A stretch of DNA of 31,868 nucleotides, taken from assembly GCA_005881235.1 (NCBI GenBank), contig VBEQ01000146.1, positions 1-31,868 of the forward strand. The letters run 5' to 3'. The notes beneath the pieces are model-generated. The model ran no database searches, was not told the origin of the DNA, and was given only the letters and a program-made list of their open reading frames with translations. The position numbers and the translations under genes were made by a program. The DNA is from Chloroflexota bacterium. GTDB taxonomy: Bacteria > Chloroflexota > Dormibacteria > CF-121. Every line of letters begins with the position of its first letter. Within the stretch, counting starts at the first letter, position 1. Shown in pieces: positions 23,113 through 30,715 of the stretch.

Positions 23113-23769
23113 ATGACCCGTGCCTTCGCTGAGTTGACCAGGCACGAGCTGGCGGCGTTCCGCCGACTCGACACCGCGGCCAAGATCCAGCAGTTCCTCG
23201 ACGATATTCCGTACAACACAGAGGACCAGGCGGAGACGTTCCGATCGCCACGCAGGGTCCTCCACGACCGAACCGCCAACTGCATCGAAGGGGCCGTCTT
23301 CGCGGCCGCCACCCTGCGTGTCCGAGGCGACCCGCCGCTGATCATGGACCTCACGGCGGTTCACGACGAGGACCACGTGATCGCGGTCTATCGACGCCGC
23401 GGCCTGTGGGGCGCCATTGGGACGAGCAAGTTCACCGGTCTGCGCGCCCGTCAACCGGTTTACCGAACGCTGCGCGAATTGGCGATGTCGTATTTCGAGC
23501 ACTACTTCAATCTCGAGGGTGAGCTGACTCTCCGCGGTCACGGCCGACCTGTCAACCTGGCGCGCTTCGACCGGCTGCACTGGATGACGAGCGAGGTCGA
23601 CCTCTGGCCCATCGCCGAGCACCTCGAACGCATCCCCCACGTCCCACTCGTCCGTGCCGCCACAGCCGGCGGCCTGACCGGGGTGGACGCGCGCCTTCGG
23701 GCGGCCGACCTCTTGTGGCACCCCACCGCCGGCCCGCAGAGCCGGGCTTCCCGCCTCCAGGCGAGGTGA
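23113..23769 (+). CDS. transglutaminase-like (papain-fold) domain protein
   Basis: A 218-residue soluble protein. RTANCIEGAVFAAA places C57 at the start of a helix, and H88 follows in DEDHVIAVYRRRG, then GLWGAIGTSKF. This Cys-helix then His-strand order is the transglutaminase/cysteine-peptidase-like core. A third residue (Asp/Asn) is not obvious. A C-terminal helical part contains YRTLRELAMSYFEHYFN and ends in a His/Pro/Arg-rich tail. I do not recognise a named family or substrate. The ATG is 57 bases from the tRNA on the opposite strand, with no Shine-Dalgarno or -10 box at a convincing distance. The start could therefore be elsewhere, but no upstream in-frame sequence looks coding. Confidence 0.65.
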   Translation: MTRAFAELTRHELAAFRRLDTAAKIQQFLDDIPYNTEDQAETFRSPRRVLHDRTANCIEGAVFAAATLRVRGDPPLIMDLTAVHDEDHVIAVYRRRGLWGAIGTSKFTGLRARQPVYRTLRELAMSYFEHYFNLEGELTLRGHGRPVNLARFDRLHWMTSEVDLWPIAEHLERIPHVPLVRAATAGGLTGVDARLRAADLLWHPTAGPQSRASRLQAR

Positions 23770-23798
23770 TTGACATTATCGGTATCACTTGTTAAATT
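23770..23798 (+). promoter_or_regulatory. consensus sigma-70-type promoter of the 100-residue ORF
   Basis: A perfect TTGACA (23770-23775), a 17-base spacer and TAAATT (23793-23798) lie in an AT-rich patch that stands out in this GC-rich DNA. Transcription would start near 23805, leaving a leader of about 57 bases. The leader contains a GC-rich dyad (CGGCG...CGCCG) near 23823-23841 and a ribosome site. Confidence 0.7.
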
Positions 23799-23851
23799 AG
23801 CGAAACCATCATTCAAATTACGCGGCGACGCGGCCGCGCCGGCGTTCGATC

Positions 23852-23858
23852 GGAGGAA
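23852..23858 (+). promoter_or_regulatory. strong ribosome binding site of the 100-residue ORF
   Basis: GGAGGAA in CGGAGGAAGGGATG sits 3 bases before the start and is extended by GGG. It fixes ATG 23862 as the start. Confidence 0.65.
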
Positions 23859-23861
23859 GGG

Positions 23862-24164
23862 ATGAGAAAAGGCGCAACGGAACCGGATATCCCCCTGGAA
23901 GCCGTCCAGTCACTCCTGACGCGGGTGATCTGGCAGGCGGTGGCGGACCTCAGCGTGGAGAGCTACCGCTCGGAATCGGAGCGGTTCTTTGCCGGCGAGA
24001 CCTTCGTCGAATACTGCGACATCCTCGGCTGGAACGTACGCCGCGCCCGCGACAGCCTCGGACGCTTCGTCGACAGCGGGTCGCGGATCTCGGGCAACCA
24101 CCTGCTGACGGCCGCGGAGATGGCCGCTCAGCGCGCTCCCAGCGTCCCCGCCGTCGCCGTGTAG
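23862..24164 (+). CDS. small protein of unknown function
   Basis: A 100-residue, helix-rich protein behind one of the two best promoters in the window and a strong Shine-Dalgarno, so it is very likely expressed. Visible features are a helical first half (VQSLLTRVIWQAVADLS), a charged middle (YRSESERFFAGETFVEYCDILGW) and a basic segment RRARDSLGRF that could form part of a small helix-turn-helix. An Ala/Pro/Val-rich tail ends the protein. The central part faintly recalls small proteins with an ArrFF...CeilG...R pattern that occur in phages and plasmids, but I cannot assign a family. It lies just upstream of a two-component pair, reading the same way, without an obvious functional link. Confidence 0.75.
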   Translation: MRKGATEPDIPLEAVQSLLTRVIWQAVADLSVESYRSESERFFAGETFVEYCDILGWNVRRARDSLGRFVDSGSRISGNHLLTAAEMAAQRAPSVPAVAV

Positions 24165-24217
24165 GCTCGCGCGCCTGGGGGGTTTGGCGGGCGCCTAGTC
24201 TCGCCTGGCCGACCCGC

Positions 24218-24223
24218 TACACT
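24218..24223 (+). promoter_or_regulatory. predicted -10 box of the response-regulator gene
   Basis: TACACT matches TANNNT and lies 14 bases before ATG 24238. It predicts a leader of about 8 bases without a ribosome site. No -35 is evident. Confidence 0.4.
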
Positions 24224-24237
24224 GTGGACACACCCCG

Positions 24238-24909
24238 ATGAATCTCCTCCTCGTCGAGGACGAGCGAAAGCTCTCGACGCTGCTCAAGCAGCTCCTGGAG
24301 GACGAGCGCTATGCCGTCGACATCGCGGCCGACGGCGAGCGGGCCCAGGAGCTAGCCGAAACGGCGCGCTATGACGCCATCATCCTCGATCTCATGATTC
24401 CCAAGAAAGACGGCATGGAAGTCTGCCGCTGGCTCCGTCAGAACCGCATTCAAACGCCGGTCATCATGCTGACCGCGCGCAGTCAGATCCACGACCGCGT
24501 CGCCGGTCTCGACGCCGGCGCCGACGATTACCTGCCCAAGCCGTTCGCCTTTGAAGAGCTGCTCGCCAGGTTGCGAGCCCTCATGCGCAGGGAGCAAAAG
24601 AACGGTCACGCCAACCGGCTTCAGGTGGCCGACCTCGTCCTCGACCTCAAGACTCACCAGGTCCGGCGGGCCGACACCCCAATTGAGTTAACCGCCCGGG
24701 AGTTCGCCCTCCTCGAGTTCTTGATGCGCCATCCCAACCAGGTGCTGACCCAGGCGCAGATCGCGGAGCGCGTCTGGGACTACAACTTCGAAGGCACCAC
24801 GAATCGCGTCGCCGTCTACATCTCTTACCTGCGCGACAAGATCGACGAGGGCCGCTCGCCGAAGCTCATCCAAACGGTGTATGGCGTCGGCTACCGGCTG
24901 TCGGGATGA
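24238..24909 (+). CDS. OmpR/PhoB-family response regulator
   Basis: A 223-residue two-domain regulator. The receiver domain (about 1-115) has acidic E7/D8, the phospho-acceptor D51 in ILDLMIP, T79 in LTARS and K101 in LPKPF. The winged-helix DNA-binding domain (about 128-222) shows LTAREFALLEFLMRHPNQVLT, then VWDYNFEGTTNRVAVYISYLRDKI, then VYGVGYRL. All switch residues are present, so it should be a phosphorylation-controlled transcription factor. The stop overlaps the start of the kinase gene by 4 bases (ATGA), so the two form a cognate pair. The regulated genes are unknown; the convergent MFS gene is a neighbour but not a proven target. Confidence 0.96.
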   Translation: MNLLLVEDERKLSTLLKQLLEDERYAVDIAADGERAQELAETARYDAIILDLMIPKKDGMEVCRWLRQNRIQTPVIMLTARSQIHDRVAGLDAGADDYLPKPFAFEELLARLRALMRREQKNGHANRLQVADLVLDLKTHQVRRADTPIELTAREFALLEFLMRHPNQVLTQAQIAERVWDYNFEGTTNRVAVYISYLRDKIDEGRSPKLIQTVYGVGYRLSG

Positions 24910-26171
24910 TGTTCCGGGGCGCGCTGGTGCGCCTCGCCGCCCAGTACTTCGTCCTGCTCGTTCTGATCCTCGGATGCTTTGACCTGATCGTCTATGTGAC
25001 CGTGTCACAAGCGTTGCAGGCAAAAGCCGACAAAGACCTCGAAACAGCCGTCACCCAGGCGATGAGCAACGTGACCGTCAGTGGCGATACGGTCAGCGTC
25101 AACCCCCAGCCGCTGCTCACCCCCAGCCTCGCCGATGTCTTCGTGCGCGTCCTCGACTTCAAGGGCCAGGAAGTCAGTCAGCCCCGCGCCGAGCTCAAGA
25201 AGCTGTTCAACAACCCGAGCTTGAGCGCGCCGATCGGTGCCGCCAACGCCGGCCAACCCGGTCAGACCCAGGTCTCCAGTGGCTCGGAGCTCTACATGGT
25301 CGACACGCGTCCCATCGTGTCGAAGTCTCACAAGGTCATTGGCGTCCTGCAGGTCGCGCAACCGATCTCATGGGTCGGGGACGCGCTTTCGCGCCTGGTA
25401 CGGCAGCTCGTGCTGGCCTCGGCCATCGGGATCGTCCTCGGGGCCTTGGCCTCGCTGCTGATGGCAACCCGCTCGATCCGGCCCATCGGCCGTGCCTTCC
25501 AGCGCCAGCGAGAGTTCGTGGCGGACGCGTCTCACGAGCTGCGGACGCCCCTCACGTTGATCAGGACCAACGTCGAGGCATGGCTACGGCGCTCCAACGG
25601 GACGTCACGCGCGTATGCGAAGAGCATCGTCGATGAGGTCGAACAGCTGAACCGGATCGTCGGCGACCTGACCACGCTGGCCCTGGCCGATGCCCGGCAG
25701 CTGCACCTCGATCCGCGGCCAATGGAGTTGAATGAGTTGGTCAAGGGGCTGATCGTGCAAGCGACGCCCATGGCCGAAGCGCGCGGCGTCCAGCTTCGCC
25801 CGGATCTGAACGGTGGGGTCCGGGTGGACGCCGATCTGGGTCGGGTGCGTCAGCTCTTGCTGATCCTGATCGACAACGCCCTCATGCACACGCCCTCGGG
25901 TGGCGAGGTGTCGGTGGGCGTGCTCCGTCACAATGGCCGCGCCCACGTCCGGGTGACCGACACCGGCGAGGGGATCCCGAGTGCCGACCTACCTCATATC
26001 TTCGAACGCTTCTACCGGGCCGACAAGGCGCGCACCCGCGAGAGCGGCGGCACCGGCCTCGGCCTGGCGATCGCCAAATGGATCGTCGACGCGCACAAGG
26101 GCGAAATCGGGGTCAGGAGCGTCGAAGGCAAGGGCACCGAGGTCGACGTCAGCCTCCCGGCCCTCGACTGA
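24906..26171 (+). CDS. membrane sensor histidine kinase
   Basis: A 421-residue partner of the upstream regulator. It has a first membrane helix at about 13-33, an extracytoplasmic sensor of about 130 residues with no recognised fold, and a second helix at about 168-187. A linker follows. The HisKA domain has H210 in ADASHELRTPL. The ATPase domain has an N-box (LLILIDNALMHTPSGG, near 318-333), a G1 box (VTDTGEGIPS), an F-box (IFERFYRADKA) and a G2 box (GGTGLGLAIAKWIV). All catalytic boxes are intact. The HAMP region is short or degenerate. The signal sensed cannot be told. The gene ends 7 bases from the convergent MFS gene with no obvious terminator. Confidence 0.96.
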   Translation: MMFRGALVRLAAQYFVLLVLILGCFDLIVYVTVSQALQAKADKDLETAVTQAMSNVTVSGDTVSVNPQPLLTPSLADVFVRVLDFKGQEVSQPRAELKKLFNNPSLSAPIGAANAGQPGQTQVSSGSELYMVDTRPIVSKSHKVIGVLQVAQPISWVGDALSRLVRQLVLASAIGIVLGALASLLMATRSIRPIGRAFQRQREFVADASHELRTPLTLIRTNVEAWLRRSNGTSRAYAKSIVDEVEQLNRIVGDLTTLALADARQLHLDPRPMELNELVKGLIVQATPMAEARGVQLRPDLNGGVRVDADLGRVRQLLLILIDNALMHTPSGGEVSVGVLRHNGRAHVRVTDTGEGIPSADLPHIFERFYRADKARTRESGGTGLGLAIAKWIVDAHKGEIGVRSVEGKGTEVDVSLPALD

Positions 26172-26178
26172 CCACTGC

Positions 26179-27519
26179 TCACTCGACCTTGATCTCGCGC
26201 ACCGGCTGGAGTGTCAGCAGGGCGATCAAGAAGAATCCGGTGACGATCCCGAACATGACGCGGTAGCCGACCGCGCTCGCGCGGTTGTTGTTGAAGGCGT
26301 CGATGATCGGCCCCAGGATCGGCCGCGCGATGAGCCCCGCGCTGGCGGTCGCGATGTTCGAGACCCCCATGTAGCGACCGGCTTCGGCCTTGGGGATCAG
26401 GTCGGTCATGAACGCCCAGTCCACGGAGAGAAACGTCCCGAGGGATATGCCCACGATCAGTCCGAAGCCGAGGATCCAGGGCAGGCTGGGGGCGAAAATC
26501 AGCAGGGTCGACCCCACCGCGCCGGTCACGCAGGCGGCGGCAATCAGACGCTTCTTGCCGATGCGCTCGGCGAGGAATCCGGCGGTCATGCAGAGCACTG
26601 CCGCGAACACCAGGATGGTCGCCTGCAGGGCACTGCTGAACAGCGAGGCCTTGCCCTCGGAGTAATTGAACGTATAGCGGATGAAGTTGAAAGCGTAGGT
26701 CCCGATCGCCACCGGCGCCATCAGGAAGAAGAGCCGCGAGACCATCAACCAGGCGAAGTCCCGGTAGCGCCGCGTGTCGATGGCAACGCTGAGCAGCACG
26801 GAGCGCCCCAGCCGCTGGCTCGACGCGGCCGTCCGCCGGCGATCCGGTACGCGGAAAATCACCAGCGCGCCGGCGATGGCGACCACCACCGGCAGGGTCA
26901 GGATCGCGAGGCGGAGATGATGGGTCGGGATCAGAAGGGCGCCGACCACCAGGAAGCCGACGATCGTGCCCAGCAGGTTCATCAAGCCGTAGTAACCCGA
27001 GGCCTCGCCGCGCTGTTCGGACGGCACCTGGTCGGGCAGCATCCCCTGGTAGGGACCCTGTGCGGTGTTGGACGCGATCTGGAAGAGGACATAGACGAGG
27101 AGCAACGCCCAGTACGAGGTCACGAACGCAATCAGCGTCAGAAAGACGATGTCGCCGACCACGCCAATCGCAATAAAGGGGCGCCGTCGGCCGAGCTCGA
27201 AGCGGCTGTTGTCGCTGATCGCGCCGATGGCCGGTTGCCAGAGAATCGCGAACGCGGCGCCGATCGTGTCGAGCGCAGAGACATAAGTGTTGACGTCGGC
27301 GGCGATGGAAAACGGTCCGAGGCGGATGGTCATCGGGTCGGTGAACCGATCGACGATCAGCGGGATGATGTTGCCGCCCAGCGGCTGCATCACGTACGCG
27401 ATCGCAAACCAGAAGGAGCTGAGCACGAGCATGCCGCGCCAGGAGAGGTGCGTTTGCGCCGCGGACTCGTGCAGTGTCTTCAGCAGGCGACGCTCGCCCG
27501 CCTGGATAATTCCCGCCAT
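26179..27519 (-). CDS. major facilitator superfamily transporter, sugar-type
   Basis: A 446-residue protein with about 12 membrane helices in two halves. The loop between helices 2 and 3 reads GAISDNSRFELGRRRPFI, the MFS motif variant common in glycoside/pentoside/sucrose carriers. A second-half counterpart (GFLAERIGKKRL) is present. This favours a sugar or glycoside symporter over a drug exporter, but the substrate is not determined. A charged N-terminal segment of about 27 residues precedes the first helix. TAGACT lies 10 bases before the ATG, close to a leaderless geometry. It is divergent from mdh with 53 bases between the starts, and convergent with the histidine kinase. Confidence 0.9.
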   Translation of the reverse strand: MAGIIQAGERRLLKTLHESAAQTHLSWRGMLVLSSFWFAIAYVMQPLGGNIIPLIVDRFTDPMTIRLGPFSIAADVNTYVSALDTIGAAFAILWQPAIGAISDNSRFELGRRRPFIAIGVVGDIVFLTLIAFVTSYWALLLVYVLFQIASNTAQGPYQGMLPDQVPSEQRGEASGYYGLMNLLGTIVGFLVVGALLIPTHHLRLAILTLPVVVAIAGALVIFRVPDRRRTAASSQRLGRSVLLSVAIDTRRYRDFAWLMVSRLFFLMAPVAIGTYAFNFIRYTFNYSEGKASLFSSALQATILVFAAVLCMTAGFLAERIGKKRLIAAACVTGAVGSTLLIFAPSLPWILGFGLIVGISLGTFLSVDWAFMTDLIPKAEAGRYMGVSNIATASAGLIARPILGPIIDAFNNNRASAVGYRVMFGIVTGFFLIALLTLQPVREIKVE

Positions 27520-27529
27520 CCCCCCGCGG

Positions 27530-27535
27530 AGTCTA
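27530..27535 (-). promoter_or_regulatory. predicted -10 box of the MFS gene
   Basis: On the minus strand TAGACT ends 10 bases before the ATG, predicting a leader of only a few bases. The match is to TANNNT only. Confidence 0.35.
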
Positions 27536-27557
27536 CCGACGGCCGTGGTCGATTTGC

Positions 27558-27563
27558 TACGGT
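27558..27563 (+). promoter_or_regulatory. predicted -10 box of mdh
   Basis: TACGGT ends 9 bases before the mdh ATG, predicting a near-leaderless transcript. It lies back to back with the MFS promoter. Confidence 0.35.
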
Positions 27564-27572
27564 AGCGGGCGG

Positions 27573-28502
27573 ATGGCTCGTTCCAAGATCACCGTGGTGG
27601 GGGCCGGTAACGTTGGCGCCACCCTGGCCCAACGCCTCGCCGAGCGCGGCTACGCCGACATCGTGCTGGTCGACATCGTCGAGGGCTTGCCCCAGGGAAA
27701 GGCGCTCGACATGCTGGAGGCCGGCCCGATCGTCGGCTACGACTCCACCATCGTCGGAACCAATGGCTACGAGGAGACCGCCCGCTCGAGCATCTGCGTG
27801 ATCACCTCCGGCGTCCCCCGCAAGCCCGGCATGTCCCGGGACGACCTCGTGAAAACCAACCAGAACATCGTCCGCGGCGTGACCGAGGAGCTGGTGCGCC
27901 GATCACCCGACGCCATTCTCATCGTCGTCAGCAACCCGCTCGACGCCATGGCGCAGCTGGCGTTCGAGGTCAGCAAATTTCCGCGCCAGCGCGTGATCGG
28001 GATGGCCGGCGTCCTCGACACGGCGCGCTTTCGCAGCTTCATCGCCCAGGAGCTCAAGGTCTCCGTGCGTGATGTGGAAGCCTACGTCCTTGGTGGCCAC
28101 GGGGACACCATGGTGCCGCTGGCCCGCATGTGCACCGTCGCCGGCATCCCCATCAGCACGTTGATTCCATCGGAGCGGATCGAGGCCATCGTCAAGCGCA
28201 CCCGCGACGGCGGTGCCGAGATCGTCAACCTGCTGAAGTCGGGCAGCGCCTACTACGCGCCCTCGGCGGCGGTCGCCGAAATGGTCGATGCCATTATGCT
28301 CGACCGCAAGCAGATTCTTCCCTGCGCCGTGCGGCTGGACGGCGAGTATGGCATCCGCGGTCTCTTCGTGGGCGTGCCGGTCAAGCTGGGTGCGGGCGGT
28401 GCGGAAGAGGTCATTGAGCTCGAACTCACCGGCGATGAGCGGGCCGCGTTGCAGCGATCGGCCGACTCCGTCAAGGAGCTCGTCGGCATCATGCAGATTT
28501 AA
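27573..28502 (+). CDS. mdh: malate dehydrogenase (LDH-like, Chloroflexus type)
   Basis: A 309-residue NAD-dependent dehydrogenase interconverting malate and oxaloacetate. The nucleotide motif GAGNVG is at residues 10-15 and D34 in LVDI favours NAD. The specificity loop reads GVPRKPGMSRDDL: R83 replaces the Gln of lactate dehydrogenases, so the substrate is a dicarboxylate. R89, the D149/R153 pair (LDTARFR) and catalytic H176 in GGHGDTM complete the site. The tetrameric LDH-like MDH group includes Chloroflexus and Bacillus enzymes. pckA follows after 33 bases on the same strand, but seems to have its own -10 box. Together they convert malate to PEP through oxaloacetate. Confidence 0.95.
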   Translation: MARSKITVVGAGNVGATLAQRLAERGYADIVLVDIVEGLPQGKALDMLEAGPIVGYDSTIVGTNGYEETARSSICVITSGVPRKPGMSRDDLVKTNQNIVRGVTEELVRRSPDAILIVVSNPLDAMAQLAFEVSKFPRQRVIGMAGVLDTARFRSFIAQELKVSVRDVEAYVLGGHGDTMVPLARMCTVAGIPISTLIPSERIEAIVKRTRDGGAEIVNLLKSGSAYYAPSAAVAEMVDAIMLDRKQILPCAVRLDGEYGIRGLFVGVPVKLGAGGAEEVIELELTGDERAALQRSADSVKELVGIMQI

Positions 28503-28522
28503 GTCCGCGCCGCCCTTCCCGG

Positions 28523-28528
28523 TATCCT
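28523..28528 (+). promoter_or_regulatory. predicted -10 box of pckA (leaderless)
   Basis: TATCCT matches TANNNT and ends 7 bases before GTG 28536. No ribosome site is present, so pckA is probably translated from a leaderless mRNA. Confidence 0.45.
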
Positions 28529-28535
28529 TTAGTCA

Positions 28536-30083
28536 GTGACCATCGAGATCCGTAGCGGGTATATCCCGCAATCCAAGCGCCTGATCGAGAACCCGACCGC
28601 CGACCAGCTTCGAGAGCTCACCGCCCGGATGCCGAACGCGCGGCGCACGACTTACGACAACTACAACGTCCACACGCGGGTCGACTCCCGCAGCACCAAA
28701 AGCACCTACATCGTCACGGATCGTCCGCAGGAGCACACCGCGCAGAGCGTAACCCCCGAGGAAGGCCGGAAGTGGGCCAAGCTCCAGGACGCGTACATCC
28801 GCGACCAGGAAATGGTGCTGCTCGACGGGGTTATCGGAAATGACCCAGCCTTCCTGACGCCCGCCCGGCTGATCATCGAGGCCCGCAACGCCAACGTTGC
28901 GGGCATGCAGCGGCACCTCTACTATCCGCCCACCGCAGGCCAGCAGCCGGAAGTCACGATGATCTATACGCCGAACCTCGAGGCGCCGGGGTACCCCAGC
29001 GACCGGGCGATCTTCGTCGACCTCGAGGCCGGGATCACGCGGGTCTTCAACTCCGACTATTTCGGTGAGTCGAAGAAGGGCGGCCTCCGTATGTGGAACA
29101 AGAAGGTGTACGAGGCGGGCGGGCTCGCCATGCACGCCGGCTGCAAAGTCATCCCGGTGGGCTCGGAGCAGCGCGTCGTCCTCATCGTTGGGCTCAGTGG
29201 GACGGGCAAGACCACGACAACCTTCACGCGACAAAACAACTCCAAACCCGTACAGGATGACTTCATCGCCCTGATGCCGAAGGGCAAGATCTATGGCACC
29301 GAGAACGGCTGCTTCGCCAAGACCTTCGGTCTCGACCCCAAGCACGAGCCGACCATCTATGGCGCGGTGACGAAGCGGGACGCGTACCTGGAAAACGTTT
29401 CGCAGAAAGACGACGGCGGTCCCGTCGACTTCTACGATGCGAGCTACACGCAGAATGGCCGCGCCACCTTCGAGCTGTCGGCGCTGGGGTGGGTGGAGGA
29501 CGCCCGGAAGATCGGGCCGGCCGACGTCCTATTGATTCTCAACCGCAACGACAACATCATCCCGGGAGTGGCGCGCTTGGATTCCGAGCACGCCGCCGCC
29601 TACTTCATGCTCGGCGAAACGCAGGGGACGTCAGCGGGCGGCAAGGACGAGATGGGCAAGGCCCTGCGCGTGCCCGGAACCAACCCCTTCTTCCCACTGC
29701 GCCACGAGCAGCAGGGCAACCGCTTTCTCGAACTGCACCGGTCACGCCCGTTCGAGGTCTACCTGATGAACACCGGACGGGTCGGTGGCCCGGAAGGGTC
29801 CCGCAACAGTAAGAAGCTGACGATCGAACACTCGAGCGCGGTCGTCAAGGCGATCGCGGAAGACACGATCAGCTGGACCAGCGACGCGGACTTCGGCTAC
29901 GACGTCGCGCAGGCCGTTCCCGGCATCGACGACATCGAGGTGCTGCAGCCGCGACGGCTCTACGAGCGCACGGGTCGCGCGGAGGAATATCGCGCCATGG
30001 TCCAGCGCATCAAAGAGGAGCGAGTCGCCGAACTGCAGAAGTACCCTGGCCTCGACACGGAGATCCTCGCCGCCGTCCGCTAA
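28536..30083 (+). CDS. pckA: ATP-dependent phosphoenolpyruvate carboxykinase
   Basis: PckA (515 residues) converts oxaloacetate and ATP to phosphoenolpyruvate, ADP and CO2, the entry step of gluconeogenesis. The kinase-1a P-loop GLSGTGKTTTT is near residues 219-229. The second metal-binding motif appears as QDDFIALMPKG, where well-studied enzymes have GDDEHGW. GTENGCFAKTFGL corresponds to the conserved N-E-GGCYAK region. The sequence belongs to the ATP-using class by length and P-loop form, not to the GTP class, but is clearly a divergent clade. The GTG start sits behind a -10-like TATCCT. The stop overlaps the stop of the convergent DedA gene. Pairing with mdh supports a malate/oxaloacetate-to-PEP role. 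Confidence 0.94.
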   Translation: MTIEIRSGYIPQSKRLIENPTADQLRELTARMPNARRTTYDNYNVHTRVDSRSTKSTYIVTDRPQEHTAQSVTPEEGRKWAKLQDAYIRDQEMVLLDGVIGNDPAFLTPARLIIEARNANVAGMQRHLYYPPTAGQQPEVTMIYTPNLEAPGYPSDRAIFVDLEAGITRVFNSDYFGESKKGGLRMWNKKVYEAGGLAMHAGCKVIPVGSEQRVVLIVGLSGTGKTTTTFTRQNNSKPVQDDFIALMPKGKIYGTENGCFAKTFGLDPKHEPTIYGAVTKRDAYLENVSQKDDGGPVDFYDASYTQNGRATFELSALGWVEDARKIGPADVLLILNRNDNIIPGVARLDSEHAAAYFMLGETQGTSAGGKDEMGKALRVPGTNPFFPLRHEQQGNRFLELHRSRPFEVYLMNTGRVGGPEGSRNSKKLTIEHSSAVVKAIAEDTISWTSDADFGYDVAQAVPGIDDIEVLQPRRLYERTGRAEEYRAMVQRIKEERVAELQKYPGLDTEILAAVR

Positions 30084-30682
30084 CCGGCCTCGGCCTCCCC
30101 GATTCGACGCCCGTAGTAATAGGCCACCACGATGGCCAGGAGCAGGATGATCGCGATGGGGATGGTGAACGGTCCAAGGGCGGCCGCGACCCGCTCATAG
30201 TTCCGGCCCAGCGTGAAGCCCGCATAGGCAAGGGCGAGATTCCAGGGGATCGCGCCGAGGGTGGTCGCCAGGGTGAAGGGCAGCACCGTGATGCGCGAGA
30301 GTCCCGCCGGGAACGAGATGTAGGTGCGGATGACGGGGAGGAGGCGCCCGGCTAAGACGGCGGGCAATCCCCACCGCTCGAAGAAGCGGTTGGCGAGGCG
30401 GAGATGCCCTGCGGTGAGGCCGACGCGGCGGCCCGGCCCGAGGATCAACGCTTCGCCGTAGCGTCTGACGAGCAGGTAGGCGACGAGCGAGCCGAGAAGG
30501 TTACCGGCGCTGGCGGCGATGACGACCCCCACGAAGGAGAGCTTGCCCTGCGCCGCCAGCGCGCCTCCGAGGGGAACGACGATCTCGCTCGATATGGGGA
30601 TGCCCGCGCTTTCCGCGGCCATCGTGAGGAAGATGGCGAGCAATCCACCGGCGCTGATGATTTGAATGAGCTGATGCGACAT
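30080..30682 (-). CDS. DedA-family membrane protein
   Basis: A 200-residue integral membrane protein of the DedA/SNARE-associated family, whose members act as lipid (undecaprenyl phosphate or phospholipid) flippases and need proton motive force. Visible landmarks are the early AESAGIPISSEIVVPLGGALAAQG and the central FFERWGLPAVLAGRLLPVIRTYISFPAGLSR, which holds the conserved arginines and the F/GR-x-x-P-x-x-R pattern. Four or five hydrophobic helices are seen. ATG 30682 is preferred to the much longer frame starting at 30982, whose extra 100 residues are antisense to the next gene. TACGCT lies 7 bases upstream. The neighbour is a divergent PLD-family gene, so a shared role in lipid metabolism is possible but unproven. 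Confidence 0.93.
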   Translation of the reverse strand: MSHQLIQIISAGGLLAIFLTMAAESAGIPISSEIVVPLGGALAAQGKLSFVGVVIAASAGNLLGSLVAYLLVRRYGEALILGPGRRVGLTAGHLRLANRFFERWGLPAVLAGRLLPVIRTYISFPAGLSRITVLPFTLATTLGAIPWNLALAYAGFTLGRNYERVAAALGPFTIPIAIILLLAIVVAYYYGRRIGEAEAG

Positions 30683-30689
30683 CCGGCGA

Positions 30690-30695
30690 AGCGTA
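30690..30695 (-). promoter_or_regulatory. predicted -10 box of the DedA gene (leaderless)
   Basis: On the minus strand TACGCT ends 7 bases before the ATG at 30682. It matches TANNNT only; no -35 is recognisable. Confidence 0.4.
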
Positions 30696-30700
30696 GCAGT

Positions 30701-30706
30701 TAGCCT
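30701..30706 (+). promoter_or_regulatory. predicted -10 box of the second PLD gene
   Basis: TAGCCT ends 9 bases before ATG 30716. It lies 5 bases from the opposing DedA -10 box, so the two promoters face apart within a 33-base intergenic gap. Confidence 0.35.
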
Positions 30707-30715
30707 GTACCGGAC

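Noticed and set aside
25981..27801. 606-codon plus-strand frame across the MFS and mdh regions
   Set aside because: The translation is a low-complexity charged shadow (HRQ/EDR-rich) of the real minus-strand MFS gene and then reads mdh out of frame.
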